Part shown: positions 1 through 8,591 of the stretch, one piece after another
Position numbering within the stretch: the first letter of the stretch is position 1
Layout: every line of letters starts with the position of its first letter
Assembly (NCBI GenBank): GCA_028698525.1
Contig: JAQVDB010000006.1
Span: forward strand, 1 to 46,810
Length of the DNA stretch: 46,810 bases
From: Clostridia bacterium
GTDB lineage: Bacteria; Bacillota; Clostridia; JAQVDB01
Reading direction: 5' to 3'
Translations under genes and position numbers: made by a program
Notes under the pieces: generated by a model
Database searches by the model: none
The model's input: only the letters and a program-made list of their open reading frames with translations
Told to the model about the DNA's origin: nothing

Positions 1-23
1 ATATAGTATTAAGGAGGATGTGT

Positions 24-1172
24 ATGGAAAAAACAAGGAAAATATTTGTGTTTTTTCTTTTGACTATTTTTTTATTTAACATCAATTGTTTTGCGTCAGC
101 TCAAGAAATTGAGCTGGAATCTAAATCAGCTATATTGATAGAGACTGAAACAGGAAAAGAGATCATTGAAAAAAATGCTGATGAAAAATTGCCTATTGCC
201 AGCGTAACAAAAATAATGACGCTTCTTTTAACAATGGAAGCTATAGAAAACGGTAGAATTCATCTAGATGATGTGGTTACTGCAAGCGAAAATGCCAGCA
301 ATATGGGTGGTTCTACAATTTTTTTAGCTAAAGGCGAAAAAATGACGGTAAATGAGTTATTAAAAGCAATTTCAGTGGCCTCTGCTAACGATGCAAGTGT
401 TGCAATAGCAGAACATATAGCCGGAACCCAAGACTCCTTTGTGAAAATGATGAACGAAAAGGCAAAAGAATTAGGGATGGAAAATACACATTTTGAAAAT
501 TGTAATGGATTGGATGCTGATAATCATTATTCATCGGCAAGGGATGTATCAATAATGTCAAGGGAACTTGTTATTAAATATCCTGATGTCCATAAATGGC
601 TTACAATTTGGGTAGATCATTTGCGTGAAGATGACAAAGTATTTGATTTAAACAACACTAATAAATTAATAAAGTTTTATGACGGCTGTGATGGAATCAA
701 AACCGGTTCCACCTCTCAAGCGAAATTTTGCTTGTCTGCTACAGCCAAGAGGAACGGATTGCGTCTTATAAGCGTCGTTTTAGGAGGCCCCACCTCACAA
801 AAAAGATTTAAAGAAGCATCTGACCTGCTTAATTATGGATTTGCAAATTATGAGATTGCTAAAATCGCCCAGAGTGACAAAGTATTAAAAAAGATCAAAG
901 TGCTGAACGGAAAAGAAGAAGAAGTAAAAGCCATTCTCCCTGACGATATAAATATTTTATTAAAGAAGGGAGAAAAAGAAAAGCTCAGCCAAGATGTTAA
1001 AATTCAGGATAGTTTGGAGGCTCCTGTTGAGAAAGGTCAAAAGGTAGGGGAATATATATTGATGCTAGATAATAAACAGATGAAAAAATATGATATAATT
1101 AGCGATAAAGAGATCAGAAAGGCAAATACCATGGATATGTTTAAGAAAATATTAGCAAAATGGATGTATTAG
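24..1172 (+). CDS. dacF: Serine-type D-Ala-D-Ala carboxypeptidase (peptidase S11, DacF-like)
   Basis: Trims the terminal D-alanine from peptidoglycan stem peptides, acting outside the membrane. A hydrophobic signal peptide ends near ASA-QE (about residue 26 of 382). The three penicillin-binding-protein motifs are present: SVTK with nucleophile Ser60, SAN in SANDAS, and KTG in IKTGSTS. The C-terminal part matches the PBP5 C domain of the family. An ATG at 18 directly abuts the AAGGAGG at 11-17, so the ATG at 24 (6-nt spacing) is preferred. The upstream region lies outside the window, so operon membership is unknown. In Bacillus dacF heads the spoIIA operon; here lysA follows after a terminator. 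A second paralogue lies at 6721-7851. The family call is firm; the dacF subtype is inferred. Confidence 0.9.
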   Translation: MEKTRKIFVFFLLTIFLFNINCFASAQEIELESKSAILIETETGKEIIEKNADEKLPIASVTKIMTLLLTMEAIENGRIHLDDVVTASENASNMGGSTIFLAKGEKMTVNELLKAISVASANDASVAIAEHIAGTQDSFVKMMNEKAKELGMENTHFENCNGLDADNHYSSARDVSIMSRELVIKYPDVHKWLTIWVDHLREDDKVFDLNNTNKLIKFYDGCDGIKTGSTSQAKFCLSATAKRNGLRLISVVLGGPTSQKRFKEASDLLNYGFANYEIAKIAQSDKVLKKIKVLNGKEEEVKAILPDDINILLKKGEKEKLSQDVKIQDSLEAPVEKGQKVGEYILMLDNKQMKKYDIISDKEIRKANTMDMFKKILAKWMY

Positions 1173-1174
1173 CA

Positions 1175-1205
1175 AGCAGGATCAATAAAAAAGTCCTGCT
1201 TTTTT
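1175..1205 (+). terminator. Rho-independent terminator after dacF
   Basis: Seven-base stem AGCAGGA/TCCTGCT (1175-1181 and 1194-1200) with a 12-nt loop, followed directly by a run of T. It begins 3 nt past the dacF stop codon. Confidence 0.85.
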
Positions 1206-1250
1206 ACTTTTAAAATTAATAAAATACCAACAGCTGTAAAACTCCTATAC

Positions 1251-1279
1251 TTGACATCAAAAAATTTATATGTTAAAAT
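1251..1279 (+). promoter_or_regulatory. Sigma-A promoter of lysA
   Basis: TTGACA at 1251-1256, a 17-nt spacer, then TAAAAT at 1274-1279. The -35 box matches consensus and the -10 box matches at 5 of 6 positions. It sits between the dacF terminator and lysA and predicts a leader of about 30 nt. No lysine riboswitch fits in this space. Confidence 0.8.
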
Positions 1280-1316
1280 TCATAAAAATTCACAGAATAT
1301 GAGGTCATAAGGGATT

Positions 1317-2630
1317 ATGAAGCTTTTCGAAAATATCAAAGTAAACGCAAAGGGCAATTTAGAAATCGGGGGTTGTGATACAATAGAGCTGGTAGAGCAA
1401 TATGGTACCCCGCTATATGTATTAGACGAAACATATTTGCGACAGATGTGTCGTACTTATAATGATAGTTTGAAGCAGTATTACGGGGATGGACTGGTAC
1501 TTTACGCAAGCAAGGCATTCTGTTCAGTTGGACTGTTGAAAATAATCCAACAAGAAGGTTTAGGTTTAGATGTGGTATCGGGCGGGGAAATCTATACTGC
1601 CATTAAATCTGGTTTTCCCCTTGAGAAAGTGTATTTTCATGGGAATAATAAAACATCAGATGAACTGAAACTAGCAATAAAAAAAGGTATAGGTACTATT
1701 GTTATTGATAGTGAATTGGAAATACACTTGATAGAAAAAATAGCCGGTTCAATGGGCAAAAAAGTAGATGTTCTATTAAGGATAAAACCTGGTGTTGAAG
1801 CTCATACTCATGAATATATACAAACAGGTCAGGATGATTCAAAGTTTGGTTTAGGAATAAATGATGGAAGTGCATTAAGAGCGCTTGTTTTAATTAAACA
1901 ATCTCCAAGCATAAACTTTAAGGGTTTTCACTGTCATATCGGGTCGCAAATATTTGAAATTAAGCCATACAAGCTTGCTATAGACATAGTTACAGATTTT
2001 ATCTTAAATGTAAAAAACCAATTGGGACTAGACACTATTGAGCTCAATCTTGGTGGAGGCTTTGGAATCAGGTATACTGAGCAAGATAGACCTAAAGATG
2101 TACCACATTCTATTAAAGTTATATCGGATACCTTAAAGCGAAAGTGTGTGGATAAAAATTTAAAGATGCCAAAGCTGGTTATAGAACCTGGAAGATCAAT
2201 TGTAGGCGAAGCAGGCACAACGTTATATACTATCGGTACTATTAAAGATATTCCAAACATAAGGAAATATGTAAGTATTGATGGCGGTATGACAGACAAT
2301 CCTAGACCTGCACTTTATCAGGCAAAATATGATGCGATAATTGCAAACAAAGCGACTCTTTCTGCTAGTGAGGTAGTTTCCATTGCAGGTAAATGTTGTG
2401 AATCAGGTGATATGCTGATAAGGGATATAGAATTACCTATAGCTGAACCGGGAGACATATTAGCTGTGTTCTCCACAGGAGCATATACTTATTCCATGGC
2501 TAGTAACTATAACAGAATACCTGTTCCTGCAGTTGTTTTGGTTAATAATGGGGAAAGCTCAATCTTGGTGGAGAGAGAAACATATGAGGATTTAGTGAGC
2601 AAAGATAGGGTTCCATATTGGCTTGAATAA
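1317..2630 (+). CDS. lysA: Diaminopimelate decarboxylase
   Basis: Converts meso-diaminopimelate to L-lysine, the last step of lysine synthesis, using PLP in the cytoplasm. The 437-residue length fits the family. The PLP lysine is K66 in YASKAFCS. The barrel motifs HCHIGSQI, the glycine-rich GGGFG phosphate loop, EPGRSIVGEAG, and the CCESGD and GAYTYSM motifs of the active site are all present. It starts at ATG 1317; the ribosome binding site is modest (AAGGG very close, GAGG farther upstream). It has its own promoter and is followed at 63 nt by an unrelated membrane protease gene. The other diaminopimelate-related genes of the window (dapG, dpaAB) are 27 kb away. Confidence 0.95.
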   Translation: MKLFENIKVNAKGNLEIGGCDTIELVEQYGTPLYVLDETYLRQMCRTYNDSLKQYYGDGLVLYASKAFCSVGLLKIIQQEGLGLDVVSGGEIYTAIKSGFPLEKVYFHGNNKTSDELKLAIKKGIGTIVIDSELEIHLIEKIAGSMGKKVDVLLRIKPGVEAHTHEYIQTGQDDSKFGLGINDGSALRALVLIKQSPSINFKGFHCHIGSQIFEIKPYKLAIDIVTDFILNVKNQLGLDTIELNLGGGFGIRYTEQDRPKDVPHSIKVISDTLKRKCVDKNLKMPKLVIEPGRSIVGEAGTTLYTIGTIKDIPNIRKYVSIDGGMTDNPRPALYQAKYDAIIANKATLSASEVVSIAGKCCESGDMLIRDIELPIAEPGDILAVFSTGAYTYSMASNYNRIPVPAVVLVNNGESSILVERETYEDLVSKDRVPYWLE

Positions 2631-2639
2631 ATATAGTTC

Positions 2640-2671
2640 TTTACACAAAGACTTTAAAGAGTTAATATAAT
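2640..2671 (+). promoter_or_regulatory. Possible sigma-A promoter of the M50 protease gene
   Basis: TTTACA at 2640-2645, then TAATAT at 2663-2668 with a 17-nt spacer. A TATAAT at 2666-2671 overlaps it but gives a 20-nt spacer. It is the only good match in the short gap after lysA. Confidence 0.45.
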
Positions 2672-2701
2672 AATAGCTTAAAAAAGAATTAGGTGATTTT
2701 T

Positions 2702-3325
2702 TTGTTTGGAACCAATTTAATGTCCATACTATATAGTCTTCCTGCTATTTTTATTGCTTTTTCGTTCCATGAATATGCCCATGCCTATGTAGCAGATAGG
2801 CTCGGAGATCCTACGCCTAGAAGTCAGGGGAGATTGACATTAGATCCTTTCAGTCATATAGATATATTCGGCTTTCTTTTGCTCCTTTTCGCCGGATTTG
2901 GATGGGCTAAACCTGTGCAGATAAATCCTACATATTTTAAAGACAGAAAAAAAGGTGAGATCAAGGTAGCAGTAGCTGGAGTCTGCATGAATCTGATTTT
3001 AGCATTTGTATCCTATTTTGTATTAGTGTTATTATCTAATTTTTTTATAATAGATAATACTATATATAATATAATCTATTATATATACAGCATAAACATA
3101 GTCCTCGCTGTTTTTAACATCTTGCCTATCCCGCCTTTAGACGGATCTAAAATATTACTTAACTTATTGCCATATAATCGTAGAGGTGCTTATTATAACT
3201 TTGAAAGATATGGTTTCATAATATTGATAATACTTATTATTACCAATGCGTTGGACTTAATTCTGTATCCATTGATAAATTTTATACAGCTGATAATAAC
3301 AAGCATTGTACATTTAATTCTTTAA
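2702..3325 (+). CDS. Site-2 protease family (M50) membrane metalloprotease
   Basis: Intramembrane zinc protease of the YdiL/YwhC-like small M50 group; its substrate is unknown. The zinc motif HEYAH lies in the first membrane segment (about residues 18-22) and the distal ligand region is the ILPIPPLDG motif near residue 140. About 207 residues with several hydrophobic segments. The longest frame starts at a GTG (2693) that lies inside the AGGTGA ribosome binding site (2691-2696). The in-frame TTG at 2702, 5 nt downstream, is therefore the likely start. It stands alone between lysA and trpS. The sporulation proteases SpoIVFB and RseP also belong to M50, but this protein has neither a PDZ nor a CBS domain, so it is neither RseP nor a CBS-containing SpoIVFB. 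Confidence 0.85.
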   Translation: MFGTNLMSILYSLPAIFIAFSFHEYAHAYVADRLGDPTPRSQGRLTLDPFSHIDIFGFLLLLFAGFGWAKPVQINPTYFKDRKKGEIKVAVAGVCMNLILAFVSYFVLVLLSNFFIIDNTIYNIIYYIYSINIVLAVFNILPIPPLDGSKILLNLLPYNRRGAYYNFERYGFIILIILIITNALDLILYPLINFIQLIITSIVHLIL

Positions 3326-3393
3326 TTTGATAATCATCATAAAGGATTGATATTAAAATATATTCGTATTAGCTTACTTCAGGAGGTAAATAA

Positions 3394-4374
3394 ATGACAA
3401 AACAAAGGATAATGAGCGGCATGAGGCCGACTGGCAAATTGCATCTTGGCAACTATTTTGGTGCACTGGAAAATTGGGTAAAACTACAGAATGAATATGA
3501 ATGCTATCATTCAATAGTGGATTGGCATGCTCTTACTACTGGATATGAAGATACTAGTGAGTTAAAGAGCAATATAATGGAAATTGCAATTGATTGGATA
3601 AGTGCCGGATTAGATCCTGAAAAGTGCACGATTTATGTACAATCTGAAATAAAAGAAATTGCTGAACTTCATCTCTTGATGTCCATGATTATACCTTTAT
3701 CATGGTTGGAAAGATGTCCCACATACAAGGATCAGATCAATCAATTAAAGGATAGGGAGATAACCACATATGGATTTTTAGGATATCCCTGTCTTATGGC
3801 ATCAGATATACTGATATGTAAAGCTACTTTGGTGCCGGTAGGAGAAGATCAACTTCCACATCTGGAATTGAGCAGGGAGATTGCGAGGAGATTTAATTTC
3901 TTATATGGAAATGTTTTTCCTGAGCCCAAAGAAAAGCTCAATCAAGTAAAAGTGCTTCCAGGATTGGATGGAAGAAAGATGAGTAAAAGCTACGATAACA
4001 CCATTGCATTATCGGATGGGCCTGAGCAGATACAAAAAAAAGTAAGCCGAATGATAACGGATCCTGAAAGGATAAGGAAGAATGATCCCGGACATCCTGA
4101 AGTTTGTTCTGCCTATGCATTTCATAAAGTTTTTAGCGAAAATGAGGTTGACGAGATTCAGAGCAATTGTAGAAAGGGTAAAATAGGATGTGTGGAATGT
4201 AAGAAAAAACTTGCCAATAATATGATGAATTATTTAGAACCTATTTATTCAAAAAGGAAAGAGCTGGAGAAAAAACCGGACTATGTAAAACAGGTGTTGA
4301 ATACGGGCTCTCAAAAGATGAGAAAAGTTGCACAGAAGACTATGGAGGAAGTAAGAGAAGCTATGAAAATATAA
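3394..4374 (+). CDS. trpS: Tryptophanyl-tRNA synthetase
   Basis: Charges tRNA-Trp with tryptophan. This is a class Ic synthetase of 326 residues, the normal bacterial size. The HIGH-type signature appears as HLGN (17-20) after RPTGKL, and KMSKS starts at residue 195. The start has a strong AGGAGGT site 8 nt upstream. The 68-nt gap before it is too short for a T-box leader, so no tryptophan-responsive attenuation is visible. Its cognate tRNA-Trp lies at the right end of the window, 42 kb away. Confidence 0.96.
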   Translation: MTKQRIMSGMRPTGKLHLGNYFGALENWVKLQNEYECYHSIVDWHALTTGYEDTSELKSNIMEIAIDWISAGLDPEKCTIYVQSEIKEIAELHLLMSMIIPLSWLERCPTYKDQINQLKDREITTYGFLGYPCLMASDILICKATLVPVGEDQLPHLELSREIARRFNFLYGNVFPEPKEKLNQVKVLPGLDGRKMSKSYDNTIALSDGPEQIQKKVSRMITDPERIRKNDPGHPEVCSAYAFHKVFSENEVDEIQSNCRKGKIGCVECKKKLANNMMNYLEPIYSKRKELEKKPDYVKQVLNTGSQKMRKVAQKTMEEVREAMKI

Positions 4375-4391
4375 TAATATGGTGGGAAACG

Positions 4392-5144
4392 ATGGCATAT
4401 AATGTTGTTTTAAGCAAATTTGAAGGTCCACTAGACCTTCTATTGCATTTAATAGAAAAGTCTAAATTGAGCATATATGACATAAATATTGCTGAGATAA
4501 CTGAACAATATAATGAATATCTAAATGAAATGAGAAAAGTTGATCTAGAAATAAGCAGCGAATTCATCGTTATGGCGGCTACTCTACTTGAAATTAAGGC
4601 TAAATCCCTCTTACCTGTTGCAGATGATGAAAATCAACAAGATGATCAAGATGAAAAAGATGAATTAATATACAAGCTCATAGAATACAAAAAGTTTAAA
4701 CAAGTTTGCCAGCAACTGAGAGAAATGGAATCAAAGGCTAGCAAGGTTTTCTATAAAGAAAAAAGTGACCTGGATGATTTCAGATTTCAGAGTGTAATAA
4801 TAGCTCCTATAGAACTTGATCAGCTATACTCTTCCTTTAGAAGAGCTTCAAGTGCAATAAAAGAAACTTTCTATTCTGAACAGAAGTTTAGTTATCTTAA
4901 AACCAAAGCGTTTTCTACCACAAAAATGGTATCAAAATTAAAAAAAATGCTGAGAAAATATAAAAAGATCAACTTCAATAAATATTTTTGTAAAAGGCTC
5001 AGCAAACCTGAAGTTATAGTATCTTTTTTAGCAATTCTTGAGTTAGCAAAGAAAAACAAAATTCATATAACCCAAAATAAGATATTTAGCAATATAATAA
5101 TCCAAGACAAATCTAAGAGAGGGTTAGAAATTGGAAGAAAATAA
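4392..5144 (+). CDS. scpA: Segregation and condensation protein A
   Basis: Kleisin subunit of the SMC-ScpA-ScpB condensin, which bridges SMC heads and organises the nucleoid. The N-terminal FEGPLDLLLHLIEKSK motif (residues 8-23) is the family signature for binding the SMC neck. An acidic, glutamine-rich linker follows near residue 75 and a winged-helix region lies at the C-terminus. 250 residues is a typical length. GGTGGG lies 5 nt before the ATG. Only 17 nt separate it from trpS, so the two are probably cotranscribed. Its end overlaps scpB. Confidence 0.94.
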   Translation: MAYNVVLSKFEGPLDLLLHLIEKSKLSIYDINIAEITEQYNEYLNEMRKVDLEISSEFIVMAATLLEIKAKSLLPVADDENQQDDQDEKDELIYKLIEYKKFKQVCQQLREMESKASKVFYKEKSDLDDFRFQSVIIAPIELDQLYSSFRRASSAIKETFYSEQKFSYLKTKAFSTTKMVSKLKKMLRKYKKINFNKYFCKRLSKPEVIVSFLAILELAKKNKIHITQNKIFSNIIIQDKSKRGLEIGRK

Positions 5145-5646
5145 GATGATATCTATAGTTGAATCTGTTTTATTTGTTTCAGGTGAACCTATAGAAATAT
5201 CTAAAATATGTGATGTATTAAATATAATCGAATATCAACTTGAAATACTAATTGATAAATATAATAAAAACAGTTTTGGTCTGATTATAACTAAATTGAA
5301 TAATAAAGTTCAATTATGTACAAAGCCAGAGTATGCTGAATACATCCAGTTGCTAGCAAATCGTGAAAACAGACAAAGACTTACACAGCCTCTATTAGAA
5401 ACTCTATCAATTATAGCATACAGACAACCGATAACTAGGCAAGAAATTGAGGCTATAAGAGGGGTTAATTCTACAACTTCATTAAACAAGTTGGTAGAAT
5501 TAGAATTGATAGAAGAGAGGGATAGAAAAGATGCCCCAGGAAGACCTATTTTGTATGGGACAAATGATGCTTTTCTAAGGTATTTTAACATTCAATCTAT
5601 TGAAGAACTTCCTAAATATCAACAACTGAAAAAAGATACAGAATAA
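5131..5646 (+). CDS. scpB: Segregation and condensation protein B
   Basis: Partner of ScpA in the SMC complex; dimers of tandem winged-helix domains bind the kleisin. The N-terminal SVLFVSGEPIEI and central LSIIAYRQPITRQEIEAIRG motifs are diagnostic. 171 residues. The chosen TTG at 5131 overlaps scpA by 14 nt and is preceded by GAGAGGG. An ATG at 5146 is an alternative that would shorten the protein by five residues. A terminator follows at once. Confidence 0.94.
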   Translation: MEENKMISIVESVLFVSGEPIEISKICDVLNIIEYQLEILIDKYNKNSFGLIITKLNNKVQLCTKPEYAEYIQLLANRENRQRLTQPLLETLSIIAYRQPITRQEIEAIRGVNSTTSLNKLVELELIEERDRKDAPGRPILYGTNDAFLRYFNIQSIEELPKYQQLKKDTE

Positions 5647-5675
5647 AAATACATGTATAAACATGTATTTTTATT
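5645..5675 (+). terminator. Terminator after scpB
   Basis: AAATACATG (5647-5655) pairs with CATGTATTT (5662-5670) across a 6-nt loop and is followed by a T-rich tract. It overlaps the scpB stop codon. The stem is AT-rich, so termination may be partial. Confidence 0.65.
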
Positions 5676-5723
5676 ATTTTTTAGAGAAAAATAGAAAAAA
5701 GATGCCAACTTGAGGTGTGAATA

Positions 5724-6218
5724 TTGATTACCTCCGCAATAGTATTTTTCGTGTTATTAGTAATGTTATTTATCAATTTAAAGATAAGGGTAAAAGCATA
5801 TATAAACATGGCCAAAAAAGAGTCATATATAACCTTTAGTGCTTTGGGAGGATTGTTTAATTTAAAGTATGATTTAAAATGGACCAAAAAGACACAAAGA
5901 AAAAGAGCAGTTAAATTTATTTGTATAATTAAAGGAATAAAATATATGTTGAACAAGACAACCCTATCTAATCTTTTTTTTCACATGAAGCTTGGTTTAG
6001 ATGATGCATATTATACCGCATTAGCTACAGGCTTTTTTATTTCGGTGAGCAATATTATACTTAGTATTTTAAAGCAAACTGTAAAAGTTAACAATCAGAA
6101 TATAAATATATTGCCTTGCTATAACGTGCTCACATTTGAATTGGATTTTGACTGCATAATAAGTATAAAATTAGGTCATATTATTATTGCAGGTTTTAAG
6201 ATGGTATCATGCAGATAA
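5724..6218 (+). CDS. DUF2953 domain-containing membrane protein
   Basis: Function unknown. One N-terminal membrane segment (about residues 3-18) is followed by a basic stretch and a domain resembling the DUF2953 family of spore formers, which commonly sits beside ytfJ. The TTG start at 5724 has GAGGTG 6 nt upstream. The stop codon (6216-6218) lies against the ribosome binding site of ytfJ, indicating translational coupling. Role in sporulation is suggested only by this neighbourhood. Confidence 0.7.
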   Translation: MITSAIVFFVLLVMLFINLKIRVKAYINMAKKESYITFSALGGLFNLKYDLKWTKKTQRKRAVKFICIIKGIKYMLNKTTLSNLFFHMKLGLDDAYYTALATGFFISVSNIILSILKQTVKVNNQNINILPCYNVLTFELDFDCIISIKLGHIIIAGFKMVSCR

Positions 6219-6232
6219 AGGAGGCGATACTT

Positions 6233-6670
6233 TTGTCCGAACATCCAATACAATCTATTATGGGAACTACCCTTGAAAATATGAAGGAAATGATAGATGT
6301 TAACACAATTGTTGGTGATGCGGTTGAAACGGTAGACGGTACTGTAATAATTCCCATATCTCGTTTGTCCTTTGGATTTGTCACAGGAGGTAGCGAATTT
6401 AATGCCAATGGTAAAGAAACAAACAAAAAGCCAAGCGACGAACTCACAAAGGATTCTCACCAAATGCCCTTTGGTGGAGGCACTGGTGCTGGTATTTCTG
6501 TATACCCTATGGCTTTTTTAGTGGTGGGACAGGGTCAGATCAGACTTTTACACTTGGCTAACCGCAATACTGCAGATAGAATAGCGGAAATGATACCTGA
6601 AATAATGGAGGAAATAAAGAGTATGACCAAAAAGAATAAAGAAAATGTATATGTGAAAAATAATAGTTGA
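6233..6670 (+). CDS. ytfJ: Spore protein YtfJ / GerW family
   Basis: In Bacillus this forespore protein is needed for normal germination; its biochemical role is not established. Family signatures are visible: EHPIQSIMGTTLENMKEM at the N-terminus, VNTIVGDAVETVDGTVIIP, the glycine-rich FGGGTGAGISVYPMAF, and a C-terminal helix. 145 residues. The longest frame begins at ATG 6209, but a full AAAGGAGG lies inside it at 6217-6224, and the TTG at 6233 (8-nt spacing) gives exactly the N-terminus expected of the family. It lies between a DUF2953 gene and a DD-carboxypeptidase. Confidence 0.9.
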   Translation: MSEHPIQSIMGTTLENMKEMIDVNTIVGDAVETVDGTVIIPISRLSFGFVTGGSEFNANGKETNKKPSDELTKDSHQMPFGGGTGAGISVYPMAFLVVGQGQIRLLHLANRNTADRIAEMIPEIMEEIKSMTKKNKENVYVKNNS

Positions 6671-6671
6671 T

Positions 6672-6698
6672 GGACGGATAAAATTCCGTCCTTTAGTT
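6672..6698 (+). terminator. Weak terminator after ytfJ
   Basis: GGACGGA (6672-6678) pairs with TCCGTCC (6685-6691) over a 6-nt loop. The following tract is TTTAGTTT, so the U-run is short and readthrough into the next gene is plausible. Confidence 0.6.
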
Positions 6699-6720
6699 TG
6701 ACAGTCGATGAGGTGAGCTT

Positions 6721-7851
6721 ATGAAATATATGGCTAAAATTAATATATTTATTTTAGTAATAGTATTTATCATTTCAAGTTGCATAACAGCTTATGCTCA
6801 AGTACAACCATCTTGTTCTGCCCGATCATATATTGTTATGGATGTTAACAATTTAAGAGTACTTTATGCCAATAATATAGATGAGAAATTGCCTATGGCA
6901 AGCACCACAAAGATAATGACAGCGATTACGGCAATAGAATATGGAAAACCCGATGATACAGTGCAAGCCAGTCAAAAAGCGGTTAAGGCTGAGGGTTCTT
7001 CTATATATCTTGAAGTGGGAGAAAAGATGAAGCTGATTGATCTTATTTATGGTCTTATGTTGAGATCTGGGAATGATTCTGCTATTGCTATAGCTGAACA
7101 TATAGGTGGCTCATCGGAAGAGTTTGCAGTATTGATGAACGATCTAGCAAAAAAGATAGGGGCAAAAAATACAAATTTTAAAAACCCACATGGTTTGGAT
7201 GAGGAGGGACACTATACAACAGCATATGATTTAGCACTGATTACTTGTTATGCATTAAAAAATTCCGTGTTTAAAGAAATAGTCTCATCCAAACATAAAG
7301 AAGTCGAAAGAGAGGGCGAAGATTGGAGGGGGAAATTTACAAATAAAAATAAAATTTTATGGGATTTTGAAGGAGGGGATGGAGTTAAAACAGGTTATAC
7401 AAAAAAAGCCGGAAGATGCCTTGTATCATCTGCAACTAGAAATGGCCTACAGTTAGTATGTGTTGTTTTAAATTGTGGTCCTATGTTTGAAGAATCTATG
7501 GAATTAATGGAACATGCTTTTAAAAATTATGGTGTGTACGATATCTGCAAAAAGGGCGAAACAATAAAAGAAATACCTGTACTAAAAGGTGAAGAGGATT
7601 TTGTAAACGCAGTTTGTGAAAATAATTTAAAGGTAACGTTAAAGAGAAGTGAAACAAAAAAAGTGAACCTGATAAAAAGATATGAAAAAAATATAAAAGC
7701 TCCAGTGGAGAAAAATAAAATTTGTGGTAAAATAATAGTGAAACTTGGCAATAAGGTGCTGGCTGAAACTAATCTTGTAACCGATAGCCAAATACCAGAA
7801 AAGACTTTTATAAGAACATTTGATAAAATAATCAAAAATTGGATCTATTGA
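6721..7851 (+). CDS. dacB: Serine-type D-Ala-D-Ala carboxypeptidase (DacB/DacF-like)
   Basis: Second S11 DD-carboxypeptidase of the window, 376 residues. A signal peptide ends near AYA-QV (about residue 26). Motifs: STTK with Ser61 and Lys64, SGN in SGNDSA, and KTG in VKTGYTKKAG. The C-terminal PBP5-like domain is present. Its place between scpAB and rluB matches sporulation-specific dacB of Bacillus, which thins cortex crosslinking, but spmA and spmB, which follow dacB there, are missing here. The ATG at 6721 follows GAGGTGA; an ATG three codons later is an alternative. The assignment to DacB rather than DacF rests on gene order. Confidence 0.87.
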   Translation: MKYMAKINIFILVIVFIISSCITAYAQVQPSCSARSYIVMDVNNLRVLYANNIDEKLPMASTTKIMTAITAIEYGKPDDTVQASQKAVKAEGSSIYLEVGEKMKLIDLIYGLMLRSGNDSAIAIAEHIGGSSEEFAVLMNDLAKKIGAKNTNFKNPHGLDEEGHYTTAYDLALITCYALKNSVFKEIVSSKHKEVEREGEDWRGKFTNKNKILWDFEGGDGVKTGYTKKAGRCLVSSATRNGLQLVCVVLNCGPMFEESMELMEHAFKNYGVYDICKKGETIKEIPVLKGEEDFVNAVCENNLKVTLKRSETKKVNLIKRYEKNIKAPVEKNKICGKIIVKLGNKVLAETNLVTDSQIPEKTFIRTFDKIIKNWIY

Positions 7852-7868
7852 TATTAAAGGTGGTATGC

Positions 7869-8576
7869 ATGAGGCTTCAAAAGTTCATGGCTCAATGTGG
7901 GGTTGCTTCCAGAAGGAAAAGTGAAGAGATAATAACTCAGGGAAGGGTTAAGGTGAATGGAAAGACAGCAAGTCAACCCGGCCTAAAAATAAAACCTGGA
8001 GTGGATAAAGTAACTGTAGATGGCAAAAAAATTGTCAAAGAGGACAAAAAGATATACATTCTTTTAAATAAACCTTCAGGATGTGTGACTACAGCTGATG
8101 ATCAGTTTGGTAGAAAAAAAGTATTAGATTATATAGGTGATATAAATTATAGGATATATCCTGTAGGTAGATTGGATTATGAAACAGAAGGACTTCTTAT
8201 TCTCACTAATGATGGAGAGTTGACAAACAAATTATTACATCCTCGAAATCAGGTAGAAAAAAGATATCTGGCTATATTAGATGGGGTACCTTCATCAGGA
8301 AAACTACATATTTTTAAAAAGGGAATTAGGCTAGAGGATGGGATTACTAGTCCTGCTTTCATTAAAATAAATAAAATAGTTGATGGAAACGCTGTAGTAA
8401 CTATAGGGATAAAAGAAGGAAGAAACAGACAGATAAGGAGAATGTGTCAAAGGATAGGGCATAAGGTGCTTTATCTTAAGAGAATAGCGATTCAGAACCT
8501 CGAAATCGGATCGCTTCAACCAGGGCAATGGAGGTTGCTAAACAATAAAGAGATTAATTATTTAAAAAGTCTATAA
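7869..8576 (+). CDS. rluB: 23S rRNA pseudouridine synthase (RluB/RsuA family)
   Basis: Isomerises a uridine in ribosomal RNA, most likely in 23S helix 89 as for RluB. An S4 RNA-binding domain (RLQKFMAQCGVASRRKSEE, from residue 2) precedes the catalytic domain with GRLDYETEGLLILTNDG, where the Asp is the nucleophile. EGRNRQIRRM is the family's third motif. 235 residues. The longest frame starts upstream at 7839 and overlaps dacB; the ATG at 7869 has AAAGGTGG at the proper distance and gives the standard N-terminus. Confidence 0.92.
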   Translation: MRLQKFMAQCGVASRRKSEEIITQGRVKVNGKTASQPGLKIKPGVDKVTVDGKKIVKEDKKIYILLNKPSGCVTTADDQFGRKKVLDYIGDINYRIYPVGRLDYETEGLLILTNDGELTNKLLHPRNQVEKRYLAILDGVPSSGKLHIFKKGIRLEDGITSPAFIKINKIVDGNAVVTIGIKEGRNRQIRRMCQRIGHKVLYLKRIAIQNLEIGSLQPGQWRLLNNKEINYLKSL

Positions 8577-8591
8577 TTTAGGGGGTTATCA

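Noticed and set aside
1206-1316. Lysine riboswitch before lysA
   Set aside because: The promoter at 1251-1279 leaves a leader of about 30 nt, far too short for an L box.
3326-3393. Possible T-box or tryptophan attenuator before trpS
   Set aside because: The gap is only 68 nt and contains no specifier loop, T-box sequence or terminator. A weak TTGATA-18-TATTAA promoter-like pair is all I see.
6698-6703. TTGACA just upstream of dacB
   Set aside because: It lies 18 nt before the start codon, so its -10 would fall inside the gene.
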